Assembly: GCA_049840795.1 (NCBI GenBank)
Contig: JASGJK010000009.1
Location: forward strand, 1 to 64,000
Direction of reading: 5' to 3'
DNA: 64,000 nucleotides
Source of the DNA: UPXZ01 sp049840795
Lineage (GTDB): Bacteria; Bacteroidota; Bacteroidia; Bacteroidales; Paludibacteraceae
The translations under genes and the position numbers were made by a program. Positions within the stretch are counted from its first letter, which is position 1, and the number at the start of each line of letters is the position of its first letter. This document shows positions 47,761 to 56,784 of this stretch, piece by piece. The notes beneath the pieces are model-generated. The model searched no databases, had not been told where the DNA came from, and saw only the letters and a program-made list of their open reading frames with translations.

Positions 47761-48408
47761 ATGAAGAAAATTATTTTATCTACCTTACTTGCAGTGTGTG
47801 TTGCGTTGATGGGTTTTGCTCAGGACAAAAAAACAGAATTTGGTGTTCAGGGAGGATATAGCTATAATATGCCCAAAGGAACAGACTATGATGCTGTGAC
47901 TGGGAATTCAAATGGTTTTCACGTAGGCCCTGTTGTTAATTTTAATATCAATGAGGCATTAGCTTTTCATACCGGATTGCTTTACAACTATTTTAAATCA
48001 ACACAGAAAATTATTATTGTTTTGAATAATTGGACACAATACAAGACATACACCCATCAATTGGATATGCCGTTGAGACTTCAATACTCAATTCCACTTG
48101 CTGACGATCTTCAAGTGCGTTTACTTGCTGGTCCAAGCTTGGATTTTGCATTAAATAAATACGTGAACAAAGAAATTGTTGTGGACAAAAAGGTGGTGGA
48201 AAAGCTGACCGAAAAGGGAGATAACTTATATTCTGATCATAATACATACTCTCCTCTCGATTTACAATTTGGTATAGGTGTAGCATTACATTACTACCAT
48301 TTTTCGGTCATGGCAGGATATGATTGGGGTTTGCTCGACAGAAATATAAGTACGAGCTATAAATTTAGAGCCAATGACATCAAACTAAGTATAGCGTATA
48401 CCTTTTAA
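47761..48408 (+). CDS. Outer-membrane beta-barrel protein (porin-like family)
   Basis: A 215-residue protein with signal peptide (cleaved after LMGFAQ) and alternating beta strands forming an eight-stranded OMP_b-brl barrel; it ends with a membrane-type aromatic residue (LSIAYTF). The penultimate strands contain AGYDWGLLDR, shared with the next gene. Function unknown; some relatives are surface antigens. Confidence 0.8.
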   Translation: MKKIILSTLLAVCVALMGFAQDKKTEFGVQGGYSYNMPKGTDYDAVTGNSNGFHVGPVVNFNINEALAFHTGLLYNYFKSTQKIIIVLNNWTQYKTYTHQLDMPLRLQYSIPLADDLQVRLLAGPSLDFALNKYVNKEIVVDKKVVEKLTEKGDNLYSDHNTYSPLDLQFGIGVALHYYHFSVMAGYDWGLLDRNISTSYKFRANDIKLSIAYTF

Positions 48409-48494
48409 TTTGCAACCATAGATTTTCCGTAATACAAGCATCAATAACGGACGGGAATTATTCACAAACACAATCTAAAAACAAATAAAAAAGC

Positions 48495-49151
48495 ATGAAA
48501 CGAAGATATTTTTTTATTATACCACTGTGCCTATTCGCTTTTTTTGTAAATGCGCAGGAGACAAAAGAAGGTGATTCGGGATCTAAAGTTTTGCCCGTTT
48601 ATAGGATTGAAGCTGGTTATTCACAGATTCAACGATACGGTACTTACGTCAGTCCAACTTCTTTTCGGGTTGTTCGTCTCGGAGGTTCGGTAGAATTTCC
48701 GTTGCAATACAACGTTGGAATTACTGCCGGACTCAATTATGATTATGGTTTTGGAGAAAAAACGCAATATTTTGTTGCGCCAAAAGATACGGCAAGCTAT
48801 TCTTACTCAAACCATACACTGAATATTCCGGTAAGGGTAACTTATACGTTACCTGTTTTTTGGGGATTTAAATTATTTGGATATGCCGGTCCAAATTTTA
48901 GTGTTGGTTTATCACAACCTGTCTCTCTCACATCTTCACAAGGTACAAGTTGGATTGAAGCAGGTGATTACAATGCTTACAAAGATAAGATTAACCGTTT
49001 TGATATTCAACTTGGCGCAGGAGGAGGACTTCAATGGCGAACCTTCAGGTTGAAAAGCGGTTACGATTGGGGATTGCTGAATATTGGTAAAGAAAAAGGA
49101 GCATCGCAACACAATCGCGGTTGGGTTGTATCGTTAGAATATGAATTTTAG
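48495..49151 (+). CDS. Outer-membrane beta-barrel protein, paralogue of the preceding gene
   Basis: A 218-residue protein with signal peptide (FFVNAQ) and beta-barrel pattern ending VVSLEYEF. It shares the SGYDWGLLNIG motif and overall layout with the upstream barrel, suggesting tandem duplication with strong divergence. Function unknown. Confidence 0.8.
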   Translation: MKRRYFFIIPLCLFAFFVNAQETKEGDSGSKVLPVYRIEAGYSQIQRYGTYVSPTSFRVVRLGGSVEFPLQYNVGITAGLNYDYGFGEKTQYFVAPKDTASYSYSNHTLNIPVRVTYTLPVFWGFKLFGYAGPNFSVGLSQPVSLTSSQGTSWIEAGDYNAYKDKINRFDIQLGAGGGLQWRTFRLKSGYDWGLLNIGKEKGASQHNRGWVVSLEYEF

Positions 49152-49350
49152 CATTTGATTGGCGCAAGATATTCGTATCGAAAAGTGCAAAGATATCGAA
49201 AGGAAGTATAAATCGGTAAGTAGAACGCCCGAGAATACTTCCTTGTTTTTTTACTAAATGATTGTCATATATTTTCATTTCTATTGACGGTAGCACTAAC
49301 GAGTCGCTTGACTTCAACTCGAACGTTTTTTTATATCCCTGTAAAAATAT

Positions 49351-49358
49351 TACCTTTG
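49351..49358 (+). promoter_or_regulatory. -7 box directly before the M16 protease start
   Basis: TACCTTTG ends 10 bp before ATG 49369 (and 1 bp before ATG 49360). A TTTT run 20 bases upstream may serve as -33. Transcription would begin within a few bases of the start codon. Confidence 0.5.
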
Positions 49359-49368
49359 TATGTTTTTT

Positions 49369-50604
49369 ATGTCAAAGAAGTTGGATATATACAAAATACA
49401 TACCTTATCGAACGGACTTCGTCTCGTCCATCTACCTGTAAATACCGCAGTAGCTTATTGCGGAGTGATAGTCAATGTCGGCTCACGCGATGAGAATGAA
49501 CGTGAGTATGGCATATCGCATCTTATAGAGCATATGTTATTCAAAGGTACCGAAAAAAGAAAATCGGGACAAATCATTGAGCGACTTGAAAATGTGGGCG
49601 GAGAAATAAACGCTTATACCACCAAAGAAGAAACGGTATTTTACGCTACGTTTATGAAAAAATATACCAAGCGGGCAATAGAACTATTGTCTGATGTGGT
49701 CTTACATTCAACTTTTCCACAACAAGAGTTGGACAAGGAAATCATTGTTGTTCAAGACGAAATACAATCGTACAACGACAGTCCTTCCGAATTGATCTTT
49801 GATGATTTTGAGGAGTTGATTTTTCATTCTAATCCGATGGAACATAATATCTTAGGGACGAGAAAACATCTGAAATCATTTTCATCAGGCAAATTAAACA
49901 CTTACTTCAAGACTCATTACCGCCCTGATGAAATGGTGTTTTTCTCAGTAGGAGGTGTTAGTTTTGATAAAATAATAAATTGGTGTGAATCTTATTTCAT
50001 CTCATCATCTAATCAGGCAGATACAGCCGGTCGTATCACTCCTATCGTGCAGCCTTGGTCTAATAAGGTGATCAAACGCAAAACCAATCAGGTGCATTGT
50101 TTGATGGGTGGCGAGGCATACAGCTTTCATCATCCGGACAGATTATCATTGTATCTATTGAATAATATTTTGGGAGGTCCGGGAATGAGTAGTTTGCTCA
50201 ATCTATCATTACGGGAAAAACACGGATTGGTCTATACCGTAGAATCAAATTATCAGCCCTTTACCGATTGTGGTTGGTGGGCTGTTTATTTCGGTACAGA
50301 TGCTGATAATGCCGAGAAGTGTGAACAATTGGTAAAAACGGAGCTAAAAAAGCTTTGTGATGATAAACTTTCTCCAAACAAGCTAAAACAATACCAACTA
50401 CAACTAATGGGACAAATGGCTATTGCTTCTGAAAATAAAGAAAATATGGCTCTTTCGCTCGGTAAGAGTATATTGCGTTATGGAAAATTCGATTCGTTAG
50501 ATAAAATAAACGAGAACATTCGCAGCCTAACGGCTGAACAGCTTCAACGTGTTGCAAATGAAGTTTTTAATATCGAAAAAATAAATATTCTCAAATATGT
50601 TTGA
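49369..50604 (+). CDS. M16 family zinc metallopeptidase (processing peptidase-like)
   Basis: About 411 residues with the inverted zinc motif HLIEHMLFKGTEKR (HxxEH) and the downstream Glu in TTKEETVFYATF; the second half has GGPGMSSLLNLSLREKHGLVY, the R/Y region typical of M16B. Such proteins cleave small peptides and are cytoplasmic in many bacteria; no signal peptide is seen. ATG 49369 is preferred because a promoter box overlaps the region before ATG 49360. Confidence 0.9.
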   Translation: MSKKLDIYKIHTLSNGLRLVHLPVNTAVAYCGVIVNVGSRDENEREYGISHLIEHMLFKGTEKRKSGQIIERLENVGGEINAYTTKEETVFYATFMKKYTKRAIELLSDVVLHSTFPQQELDKEIIVVQDEIQSYNDSPSELIFDDFEELIFHSNPMEHNILGTRKHLKSFSSGKLNTYFKTHYRPDEMVFFSVGGVSFDKIINWCESYFISSSNQADTAGRITPIVQPWSNKVIKRKTNQVHCLMGGEAYSFHHPDRLSLYLLNNILGGPGMSSLLNLSLREKHGLVYTVESNYQPFTDCGWWAVYFGTDADNAEKCEQLVKTELKKLCDDKLSPNKLKQYQLQLMGQMAIASENKENMALSLGKSILRYGKFDSLDKINENIRSLTAEQLQRVANEVFNIEKINILKYV

Positions 50605-50675
50605 CTTTGCAATTTATTTATGACATCCGATATGTGAAATAAACAACGACTTTCCGATAAATCATTGCTCTGTTT

Positions 50676-51542
50676 TCAATTTTTCGCTTTAGGTCTTAAA
50701 TTTTCACTATCTTCATTAAACGACTCTTTTTCACTAACTTTCTTCTCGTTTCTTTTACATACCCAAATACTTACTTCGTATAAAGCATAAAGCGGAATAG
50801 CTACTACCGTCAATGTAAATGGATCGGTGGTAGGTGTAATAATTGCTGCCAAGATAAGAATGATTACCAAAGCATACTTGCGTCCAGCCACTAACATTGA
50901 TTTGGAAATAATGCCGGCTTTTGATAGAAAAAAGGAGAGTATGGGCATTTCAAACGTTAATCCTAAACATAAGATAAGCACTACAAGTGCATTAAAATAA
51001 GACTGGATAGATAGTTGGTTGGGAATTAACTCAGAAACCTGATACGTGCCCAAAAATTGTATGGTAAGTGGAAAAATAATAAAATAACTTACTGATGCTC
51101 CCAAGTAAAACAAAAACGAAGAAACGAAGAAAATTTTGCCAATATTTTTCGACTCGTTTTCGTATAATGCGGGGCGAACAAACTTCCAAAGTTCAAACAA
51201 AATGTATGGGAATGCTAACAAGACAGCTATCATTACCGAAACTCCTACTTGTAGCATAAATTGTCCCGAAAGTTCATAGTTGATTAATTGTAACTTAAAA
51301 TCGGGTACGAAGTTAGAAGATAACCCGATGGAAGAAAGCAACGATTTCAAAACACGGTACGTGATAAAATCTGAACTCAGCGGGGAAAGAATGAATTGTG
51401 AAAAAACAACTTTGTATGCAGCGAATGCAACAACAAAAAGAATAACCACCGCTGCGAGAATACGAATAATTGTCCATCGTAAGACTTCAAGATGCTCCCA
51501 AAAAGAATATTTAGGTTCCCCGGACGAACTATTCTTTCTCAT
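50676..51542 (-). CDS. tatC: Sec-independent translocase subunit TatC
   Basis: A 288-residue polytopic protein with six helices. The conserved N-terminal SFWEHLEVLRWTIIR contains the twin-arginine-recognition Glu; LAFPYILFELWKFVRPAL and IITPTTDPFTLTVVAIPLY are family hallmarks. It receives RR signal peptides and works with TatA, encoded 12 bp upstream. The C-terminal tail is charged. Confidence 0.95.
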   Translation of the reverse strand: MRKNSSSGEPKYSFWEHLEVLRWTIIRILAAVVILFVVAFAAYKVVFSQFILSPLSSDFITYRVLKSLLSSIGLSSNFVPDFKLQLINYELSGQFMLQVGVSVMIAVLLAFPYILFELWKFVRPALYENESKNIGKIFFVSSFLFYLGASVSYFIIFPLTIQFLGTYQVSELIPNQLSIQSYFNALVVLILCLGLTFEMPILSFFLSKAGIISKSMLVAGRKYALVIILILAAIITPTTDPFTLTVVAIPLYALYEVSIWVCKRNEKKVSEKESFNEDSENLRPKAKN

Positions 51543-51554
51543 TTTTCAAAAAGA

Positions 51555-51734
51555 TTATTTTTTTGTGTCGGTAGGTTGCTCTTCTTTTATATCATCTTCA
51601 ATGTCTTTCAATCCTTTCTTAAAACTACTCACACCTTTTCCTAATCCTTTCATTAATTCAGGAATTTTTTTCCCGCCGAAGATTAATAAAACAACCAATG
51701 CGATTAAAATAATTTCTCCTGTGCCAATACCCAT
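51555..51734 (-). CDS. tatA: Twin-arginine translocase subunit TatA
   Basis: A 59-residue protein: one N-terminal membrane helix (GTGEIILIALVVLLIFG), the hinge FGGKKIPELMKGLGKG, an amphipathic helix and an acidic tail (IEDDIKEEQPTDTKK). This is the minimal TatA layout. It starts at ATG 51734 and ends 12 bp before tatC, so the two form the tatAC operon; no TatB is present, as usual in Bacteroidota. Confidence 0.95.
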   Translation of the reverse strand: MGIGTGEIILIALVVLLIFGGKKIPELMKGLGKGVSSFKKGLKDIEDDIKEEQPTDTKK

Positions 51735-51778
51735 AATATTATAAATTTAATAGATTAATTAACGGCAAATTATAAGCA

Positions 51779-51786
51779 CAAAAATA
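51779..51786 (-). promoter_or_regulatory. -7 box for tatAC
   Basis: The minus strand reads TATTTTTG, 45 bp upstream of the tatA ATG; -33 not clear. Confidence 0.4.
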
Positions 51787-51849
51787 AGAAAATTTACACT
51801 TAAAACGACTATTATTCTTATTTTTTTAGGTTAAACCCTTAATTTAGAC

Positions 51850-51857
51850 TAATTTTG
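51850..51857 (+). promoter_or_regulatory. -7 box for the SulP transporter gene
   Basis: TAATTTTG matches TAnnTTTG, about 79 bp before ATG 51936, divergent from the tatAC promoter. The -33 match (TTAG, 20 bases upstream) is poor. Confidence 0.4.
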
Positions 51858-51935
51858 CAGAAAAATCAGTTTTGATTCGTTGTAGGACTATCTTGAAATC
51901 TCAACAGTAAAGATATTCTTGTAAATTTAAAAGAT

Positions 51936-53597
51936 ATGATATTTCAACCTCGTTTATTTTCAACTTTAAAGAATTACAGCAAACAGCAATTTTATGCCGA
52001 TTTTATGTCGGGCATTATCGTCGGTATCGTTGCGTTGCCTTTAGCCATTGCTTTTGGTATTGCTTCCGGTGTAACTCCCGAAAAAGGACTTTTTACGGCA
52101 ATCATCGCCGGATTTATTGTTTCTTTTCTGGGAGGAAGTAAGGTACAGATAGGTGGTCCTACCGGGGCATTTATAGTGATTGTCTATGGGATTATTCAGC
52201 AGTATGGCATCACCGGACTTGCCATTGCCACAATGATTGCCGGAGTAATGCTCATTGCTATGGGTTTATTGAAATTAGGTGCCGTCATCAAATTCATCCC
52301 TTATCCTGTAATTGTTGGATTTACAAGCGGTATCGCGTTAACGATTTTTGCTACGCAAATCAAAGATCTCTTTGGACTGCAAATCGACAAAATACCGGCA
52401 GATTTCATCCATAAATGGATCGTTTATGCTCAGCATCTCTCAACCATTAATTGGTGGTCACTATGTGTCGGCTTGGTCTCTATCCTTATAATCAGCCTGA
52501 TGCCGAAAATCTCGAAAAAAATACCGGGATCGTTGGTAGCCATCGTTGTAATGACCGTATTAGTCTATTTATTACGTCACAAATTAGGGATACAGAATAT
52601 TGAAACCATCGGTGACCGTTTTACGATTAACGCGGCACTTCCTCACGCAGCCACTCCTTCCATCTCCTTTGATGATATAAGAACATTGCTACCGGTGGCG
52701 TTTACCATTGCAATGTTGGGAGCGATCGAATCCTTGCTTTCCGCAACCGTTGCAGACGGAGTTATAGGCGATAAACATCACTCCAATACCGAATTGATAG
52801 CTCAAGGAATTGCAAACGTGATTACTCCTATTTTCGGAGGAATTCCTGCAACCGGAGCCATTGCTCGTACAATGACCAATATTAACAATGGTGGACGCAC
52901 TCCTGTTGCCGGTATCATTCATGCGGTGGTGTTAGGACTTATTCTACTGTTTTTAGGAAATCTGACAAAGCATATTCCTATGGCGTGTTTGGCAGGTGTG
53001 TTGATTATAGTATCGTATAATATGAGCGAATGGCGCACTTTTCGTTCGCTTTTGAGAAATTCAAAATCGGAAGTAGCCGTTTTATTAAGCACATTTTTAC
53101 TCACAGTGATTTTTGACTTGACCATCGCCATCGAAATAGGATTACTTTTGGCAGTGGTTTTATTTATACGTCGCATTTCCGAAACCTCCACCATATCTGT
53201 ACTTAAAGATAAAGTAGAGCTCTCATATTCTGAGAATGGATTAGATAACGATGAACTCATTGTTCCCAAAGGGGTGGAAATTTACGAAATAGAAGGTCCG
53301 TTTTTCTTTGGTGTGGCTAACAAATTTGAAGAAATAATGAAACAAACAGGCGATAAACCGCGTGTACGCATCATCAGAATGCGTAAAGTGCCGTTTATGG
53401 ATTCCACGGGAGTACACAATCTGGAAAATCTGATCAAGATGTCACAAAAAGACAAGATAAAAATATTGCTTTCAGGAGTAAACGACAATGTAAGACAAAC
53501 ACTCTACAACGTGAAACTAAACGAAAAAATAGGCGAACAATATATTTGCAGTAATATCAACGAAGCGTTAGAGAAAGCCAAGGAGGTAATTCGATAA
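51936..53597 (+). CDS. SulP family inorganic anion transporter with STAS domain
   Basis: A 553-residue permease: about 12-14 membrane helices (ADFMSGIIVGIVALPLAIAF, GGPTGAFIVIVYGII, FGGIPATGAIARTMTNINNG) and a C-terminal cytoplasmic STAS domain (about 450-553, with VPFMDSTGVHNLENLI). SulP proteins carry sulfate, bicarbonate or other anions; without a neighbouring carbonic anhydrase or sulfate genes the substrate stays open. Complete, single gene. Confidence 0.92.
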   Translation: MIFQPRLFSTLKNYSKQQFYADFMSGIIVGIVALPLAIAFGIASGVTPEKGLFTAIIAGFIVSFLGGSKVQIGGPTGAFIVIVYGIIQQYGITGLAIATMIAGVMLIAMGLLKLGAVIKFIPYPVIVGFTSGIALTIFATQIKDLFGLQIDKIPADFIHKWIVYAQHLSTINWWSLCVGLVSILIISLMPKISKKIPGSLVAIVVMTVLVYLLRHKLGIQNIETIGDRFTINAALPHAATPSISFDDIRTLLPVAFTIAMLGAIESLLSATVADGVIGDKHHSNTELIAQGIANVITPIFGGIPATGAIARTMTNINNGGRTPVAGIIHAVVLGLILLFLGNLTKHIPMACLAGVLIIVSYNMSEWRTFRSLLRNSKSEVAVLLSTFLLTVIFDLTIAIEIGLLLAVVLFIRRISETSTISVLKDKVELSYSENGLDNDELIVPKGVEIYEIEGPFFFGVANKFEEIMKQTGDKPRVRIIRMRKVPFMDSTGVHNLENLIKMSQKDKIKILLSGVNDNVRQTLYNVKLNEKIGEQYICSNINEALEKAKEVIR

Positions 53598-53760
53598 GTA
53601 AAGAACGAATAAATAAGGCGCTAAAAACACACTATTTTATAAAATATGAGCAGTTGAAAAGTGTTAAATATCAATTTTGACAAATGTTATTTTAATAATT
53701 TTCTGCTTCTTATTATTCAAAAAAATAGGTTAACGCTTTTTTCTTTAAAAGTAAAAATCT

Positions 53761-53768
53761 TACTTTTG
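53761..53768 (+). promoter_or_regulatory. -7 box for the coiled-coil/zapA pair
   Basis: TACTTTTG, 16 bp before ATG 53785; upstream TTTT run near 53737 as weak -33. Confidence 0.45.
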
Positions 53769-53784
53769 TGAAAGATTAAAGAAG

Positions 53785-54078
53785 ATGGATAATAAATATT
53801 CAAGTCTAATTAGTGAATTTGAATCAAATTTGCGTAATTTGATTTCCAATTACAACGCTTTGAAAGCTGAAAATAGCCAGCTGAAAAGAAACTTAGAGCT
53901 GAAAAACGAAGAAATAATGCATGCTCACAAGGAAATCTTAGATTTGAGAAACGATTATCTTAATCTGGAAACCGCTGCCAGTTTAAGTGGTTCGCTCGAA
54001 AAAAGCGACAAAGTTAAGCAACATATAAATAAACTGGTGCGTGAAATCGATAAATGTTTAATGCTACTCAATGAATAA
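53785..54078 (+). CDS. Small coiled-coil protein upstream of zapA
   Basis: A 97-residue, almost entirely helical protein with heptad spacing (LKAENSQLKRNLELKNEEI, ILDLRNDYLNLETAA) and a C-terminal helix (VREIDKCLMLLNE). It starts 5 bp before zapA in the same operon, a constant arrangement in Bacteroidales. Its size and form recall ZapB-like division proteins, but homology is not established. Confidence 0.8.
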   Translation: MDNKYSSLISEFESNLRNLISNYNALKAENSQLKRNLELKNEEIMHAHKEILDLRNDYLNLETAASLSGSLEKSDKVKQHINKLVREIDKCLMLLNE

Positions 54079-54083
54079 TAACT

Positions 54084-54377
54084 ATGGGATTTGAAGATGA
54101 TTTATTCACGATAAATATCCTGATTAACGGTGTACGGATGCCGTTGAATATCCCAAGAAAAGAAGAAGAGTTATACAGAGATGCCGAGAAACTTTTAAAT
54201 AATTACCTGAATAAGTTTCAAGGACGTTATCAACAAAAAAGTATGGAAGAAATACTTACGATAGCCGCATTTCAGTTAGCCACAATTATTATACAGCAAG
54301 AAAAGAATCAAGATGTGTCTCCTTTGGCAACCAAGATTCAGGAAATAAATAAAGAGATAGCAGAATTATTGGCATAA
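54084..54377 (+). CDS. zapA: Cell division protein ZapA
   Basis: A 97-residue ZapA: globular N-terminus (FTINILINGVRMPLNIPRKE, EELYRDAEKLLNNYL) and a C-terminal dimerising coiled coil (LATIIIQQEKNQ to EINKEIAELLA). It cross-links FtsZ filaments at the Z-ring. Follows the coiled-coil gene by 5 bp; rny lies 192 bp downstream. I looked for a 6S-like RNA in that gap and could not support one. Confidence 0.9.
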   Translation: MGFEDDLFTINILINGVRMPLNIPRKEEELYRDAEKLLNNYLNKFQGRYQQKSMEEILTIAAFQLATIIIQQEKNQDVSPLATKIQEINKEIAELLA

Positions 54378-54569
54378 CAGAAAACTTCTGAGTCCATATC
54401 AAAACATTTGAATCACGCATCGCATTGTTTTTGTGCTTATTATCTTAAAGTATCGAAAGCAATATGAATGCGTTTTTATTTTTTACAACAAAATGAATTC
54501 TTACAACAAATGTGCGAGAATCTTAAATTACTAATATAAAATTTACTTACTTTAAAACAATTAAAAAAT

Positions 54570-56087
54570 ATGACCATAGCATTTATTATAATTGCGTTTA
54601 TTGTTGGTGTGACAGGAAGTTATTTGCTTCTTGGAGTATTCAATAAAAAAGCAAAAAGAGAGATAGAGGCTGAAACCGAATTGCTGAAAAAAAACAAAAT
54701 GATTGAAGCAAAAGAGCGTTTCATAGCCCTAAAAGCGGAACACGAACAACAAGTACAGGAACGCAACGCCAAAGTACAAGCGGCAGAAGTAAAAATACAG
54801 CAACGTGAGTTAGCGCTCAACCAAAGACAAGGTGATTTGCAACGCAAAATGAACGAAGTTGATGTTCAACGTGAGAATTTGGAATCGCAATTAAGCGTGG
54901 TTGATAATAAAAAACGCGAAGCTGATCATTTATATAAACACGCTCAGGAACAATTGGAAACCATCTCCGGACTCTCGGTAGATCAGGCAAAAGAACGTTT
55001 GGTAGAGTCGCTGAAAGAAGAAGCTAAAACCAATGCTCTTTCGTATATCAATGATATTATGGAAGATGCCAAAATGACGGCAACCAAGGAAGCCAAACGT
55101 ATCGTTATTCAGACGATACAGCGTGTAGCAACCGAAACAGCCATCGAAAACTCGGTTACTGTATTTCACATTGAGTCTGATGAAGTAAAAGGACGTATTA
55201 TAGGACGTGAAGGACGTAATATCCGCGCTTTAGAGGCAGCCACCGGTGTGGAAATCATTGTTGACGATACTCCCGAAGCAATTGTGCTGTCGGCATTTGA
55301 CCCGGTGCGTAGAGAAATAGCGAGACTTTCACTACATCAACTCGTAACTGACGGGCGTATTCACCCGGCTCGTATCGAAGAAGTTGTTAACAAAGTGCGA
55401 AAACAAATTGAAGAGGAAATTATTGAAACCGGAAAACGAACAACAATTGACTTGGGAATTCATGGACTTCATCCGGAACTGATTCGTATGGTGGGAAAAA
55501 TGAAATATCGTTCTTCTTACGGACAAAATTTACTACAACACTCACGCGAGGTTGCCAATCTTTGTTCGACAATGGCTTCGGAACTTGGACTGAACCCAAA
55601 GAAAGCCAAGCGCGCCGGACTTCTTCACGATATAGGCAAAGTTCCCGATGATGAACCGGAATTGCCACATGCAATACTTGGTATGCGTTTAGCAGAAAAA
55701 TACAAAGAGAAACCCGAAATATGCAATGCCATAGGCGCACATCACGATGAAGTTGAAATGGAAACGCTTCTTGCACCCATCGTACAAGTATGCGACGCTA
55801 TTTCAGGAGCACGTCCGGGTGCACGCCGTGAAATTGTAGAAGCTTACATTAAACGTTTGAAAGATTTGGAAAATTTAGCATTGGCTTATCCGGGTGTAAT
55901 AAAAACGTACGCCATTCAAGCTGGTCGTGAACTGCGTGTTATTGTAGGTGCCGACAAAATGGATGACAAAGAGACAGAATTGCTATCATTTGATATAGCT
56001 AAAAAAATACAGGACGAAATGACTTATCCGGGACAGGTGAAAATCACGGTAATACGTGAAACACGTGCTGTAAGCTACGCGAAATAG
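54570..56087 (+). CDS. rny: Ribonuclease Y
   Basis: A 505-residue membrane-anchored endoribonuclease: N-terminal helix (about 3-24), long coiled coil (about 28-190), KH domain (GRIIGREGRNIRALEAATGV) and HD domain (AGLLHDIGKVPDD, AIGAHHDEVEME) with the catalytic His-Asp. It ends with the conserved KITVIRETRAVSYAK. Full length. It initiates mRNA decay at the inner membrane. Confidence 0.96.
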   Translation: MTIAFIIIAFIVGVTGSYLLLGVFNKKAKREIEAETELLKKNKMIEAKERFIALKAEHEQQVQERNAKVQAAEVKIQQRELALNQRQGDLQRKMNEVDVQRENLESQLSVVDNKKREADHLYKHAQEQLETISGLSVDQAKERLVESLKEEAKTNALSYINDIMEDAKMTATKEAKRIVIQTIQRVATETAIENSVTVFHIESDEVKGRIIGREGRNIRALEAATGVEIIVDDTPEAIVLSAFDPVRREIARLSLHQLVTDGRIHPARIEEVVNKVRKQIEEEIIETGKRTTIDLGIHGLHPELIRMVGKMKYRSSYGQNLLQHSREVANLCSTMASELGLNPKKAKRAGLLHDIGKVPDDEPELPHAILGMRLAEKYKEKPEICNAIGAHHDEVEMETLLAPIVQVCDAISGARPGARREIVEAYIKRLKDLENLALAYPGVIKTYAIQAGRELRVIVGADKMDDKETELLSFDIAKKIQDEMTYPGQVKITVIRETRAVSYAK

Positions 56088-56090
56088 TTG

Positions 56091-56193
56091 CCTCTAACCC
56101 CTAAAGGGGAATCTCTGGAATGATTTTTGTCAATATATAACATATAAAAAATAGATAGTCCTTAAAGTCCCCTTTGGGGGATTTAGGGGCTTA
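56091..56193 (+). repeat. Hairpin element type A, inverted pair between rny and ssrA
   Basis: Left arm 56091-56114 (AACCCCTAAAGGGGAAT) and right arm 56166-56193 (TCCCCTTTGGGGGA then TTTAGGGGCTT) are inverted relative to each other around 51 bp. The right arm is almost identical to the ileS N-terminal copy at 41709-41740. It ends 7 bp before the tmRNA 5' end, displacing any normal promoter position for ssrA. Confidence 0.8.
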
Positions 56194-56199
56194 ACTAAC

Positions 56200-56593
56200 G
56201 GGGCTGTTTGGTTTTGACAGCAGGTAGAAAAGGTAAGTAAGCATGTCGAGCACTGGGACTACGGCTCGTAAATCTCGAATCTCAAAATTATAACTGGCGA
56301 AAATAACTACGCTCTTGCTGCTTAATCGAATAAAGTAGATTGGCTTCATTCAGACACAAGGTGTTAGAACGAGACATCTCTCAAATGCCCTCTCCTCGAG
56401 GCGATTTGATACAGAGGTGCAGCTAAATCGGGGATAGTTTTAGTTAGCTTCGTGACTAAGACGAAAACTAAGAAGATAAGGTAAAAGTTGGTTGCTTCGG
56501 TCTTGCTTTTGCCCGACAATTAAAGCGAAGATAAACATGTAGAAAACTTATTATTTCCTTGTTTGGACGAGGGTTCGACTCCCTCCAGCTCCA
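56200..56593 (+). ncRNA. ssrA: Transfer-messenger RNA (tmRNA)
   Basis: The ends fold as a tRNA-Ala-like domain: 5' GGGGCTG (56200-56206) pairs with CAGCTCC (56586-56592), and GAGGGTTCGACTCCCTC forms the T-arm. The 3' CCA is not encoded. The tag frame starts at 56296 and encodes GENNYALAA followed by TAA at 56323-56325, the Bacteroidota tag. Length about 394 nt. It rescues stalled ribosomes with SmpB. The interior shows the expected pseudoknot-rich pairing pattern, not traced in detail. Confidence 0.97.
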
Positions 56594-56616
56594 CGAATAC
56601 TGTTTCAAAAACGAGT

Positions 56617-56655
56617 AAAAGCCTGCAAAATGTATGATTTTCAGGCTTTTATATT
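56617..56655 (+). terminator. Terminator of ssrA
   Basis: AAAAGCCTG (56617-56625) pairs with CAGGCTTTT (56642-56650), with a second AAAA/TTTT pairing inside; T-rich tail TATATTTTT. It lies 24 bp after the mature tmRNA end. Confidence 0.8.
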
Positions 56656-56784
56656 TTTAAATATAATCAAACTTTTCAATAAAAATCAATCTTTGAGAGA
56701 CCTATTCGGTTACCCAAAGATTTGAAAATATCGGGTACCCTCGTCCTTTCGGATTTTATTATTTTAATGTAAAAAGTTTATCCA

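Noticed and set aside
54378..54569. 6S RNA between zapA and rny
   Set aside because: Some pairing (GCATTG with CAAT-GC) is possible, but I could not build the long open-bubble rod of 6S RNA.
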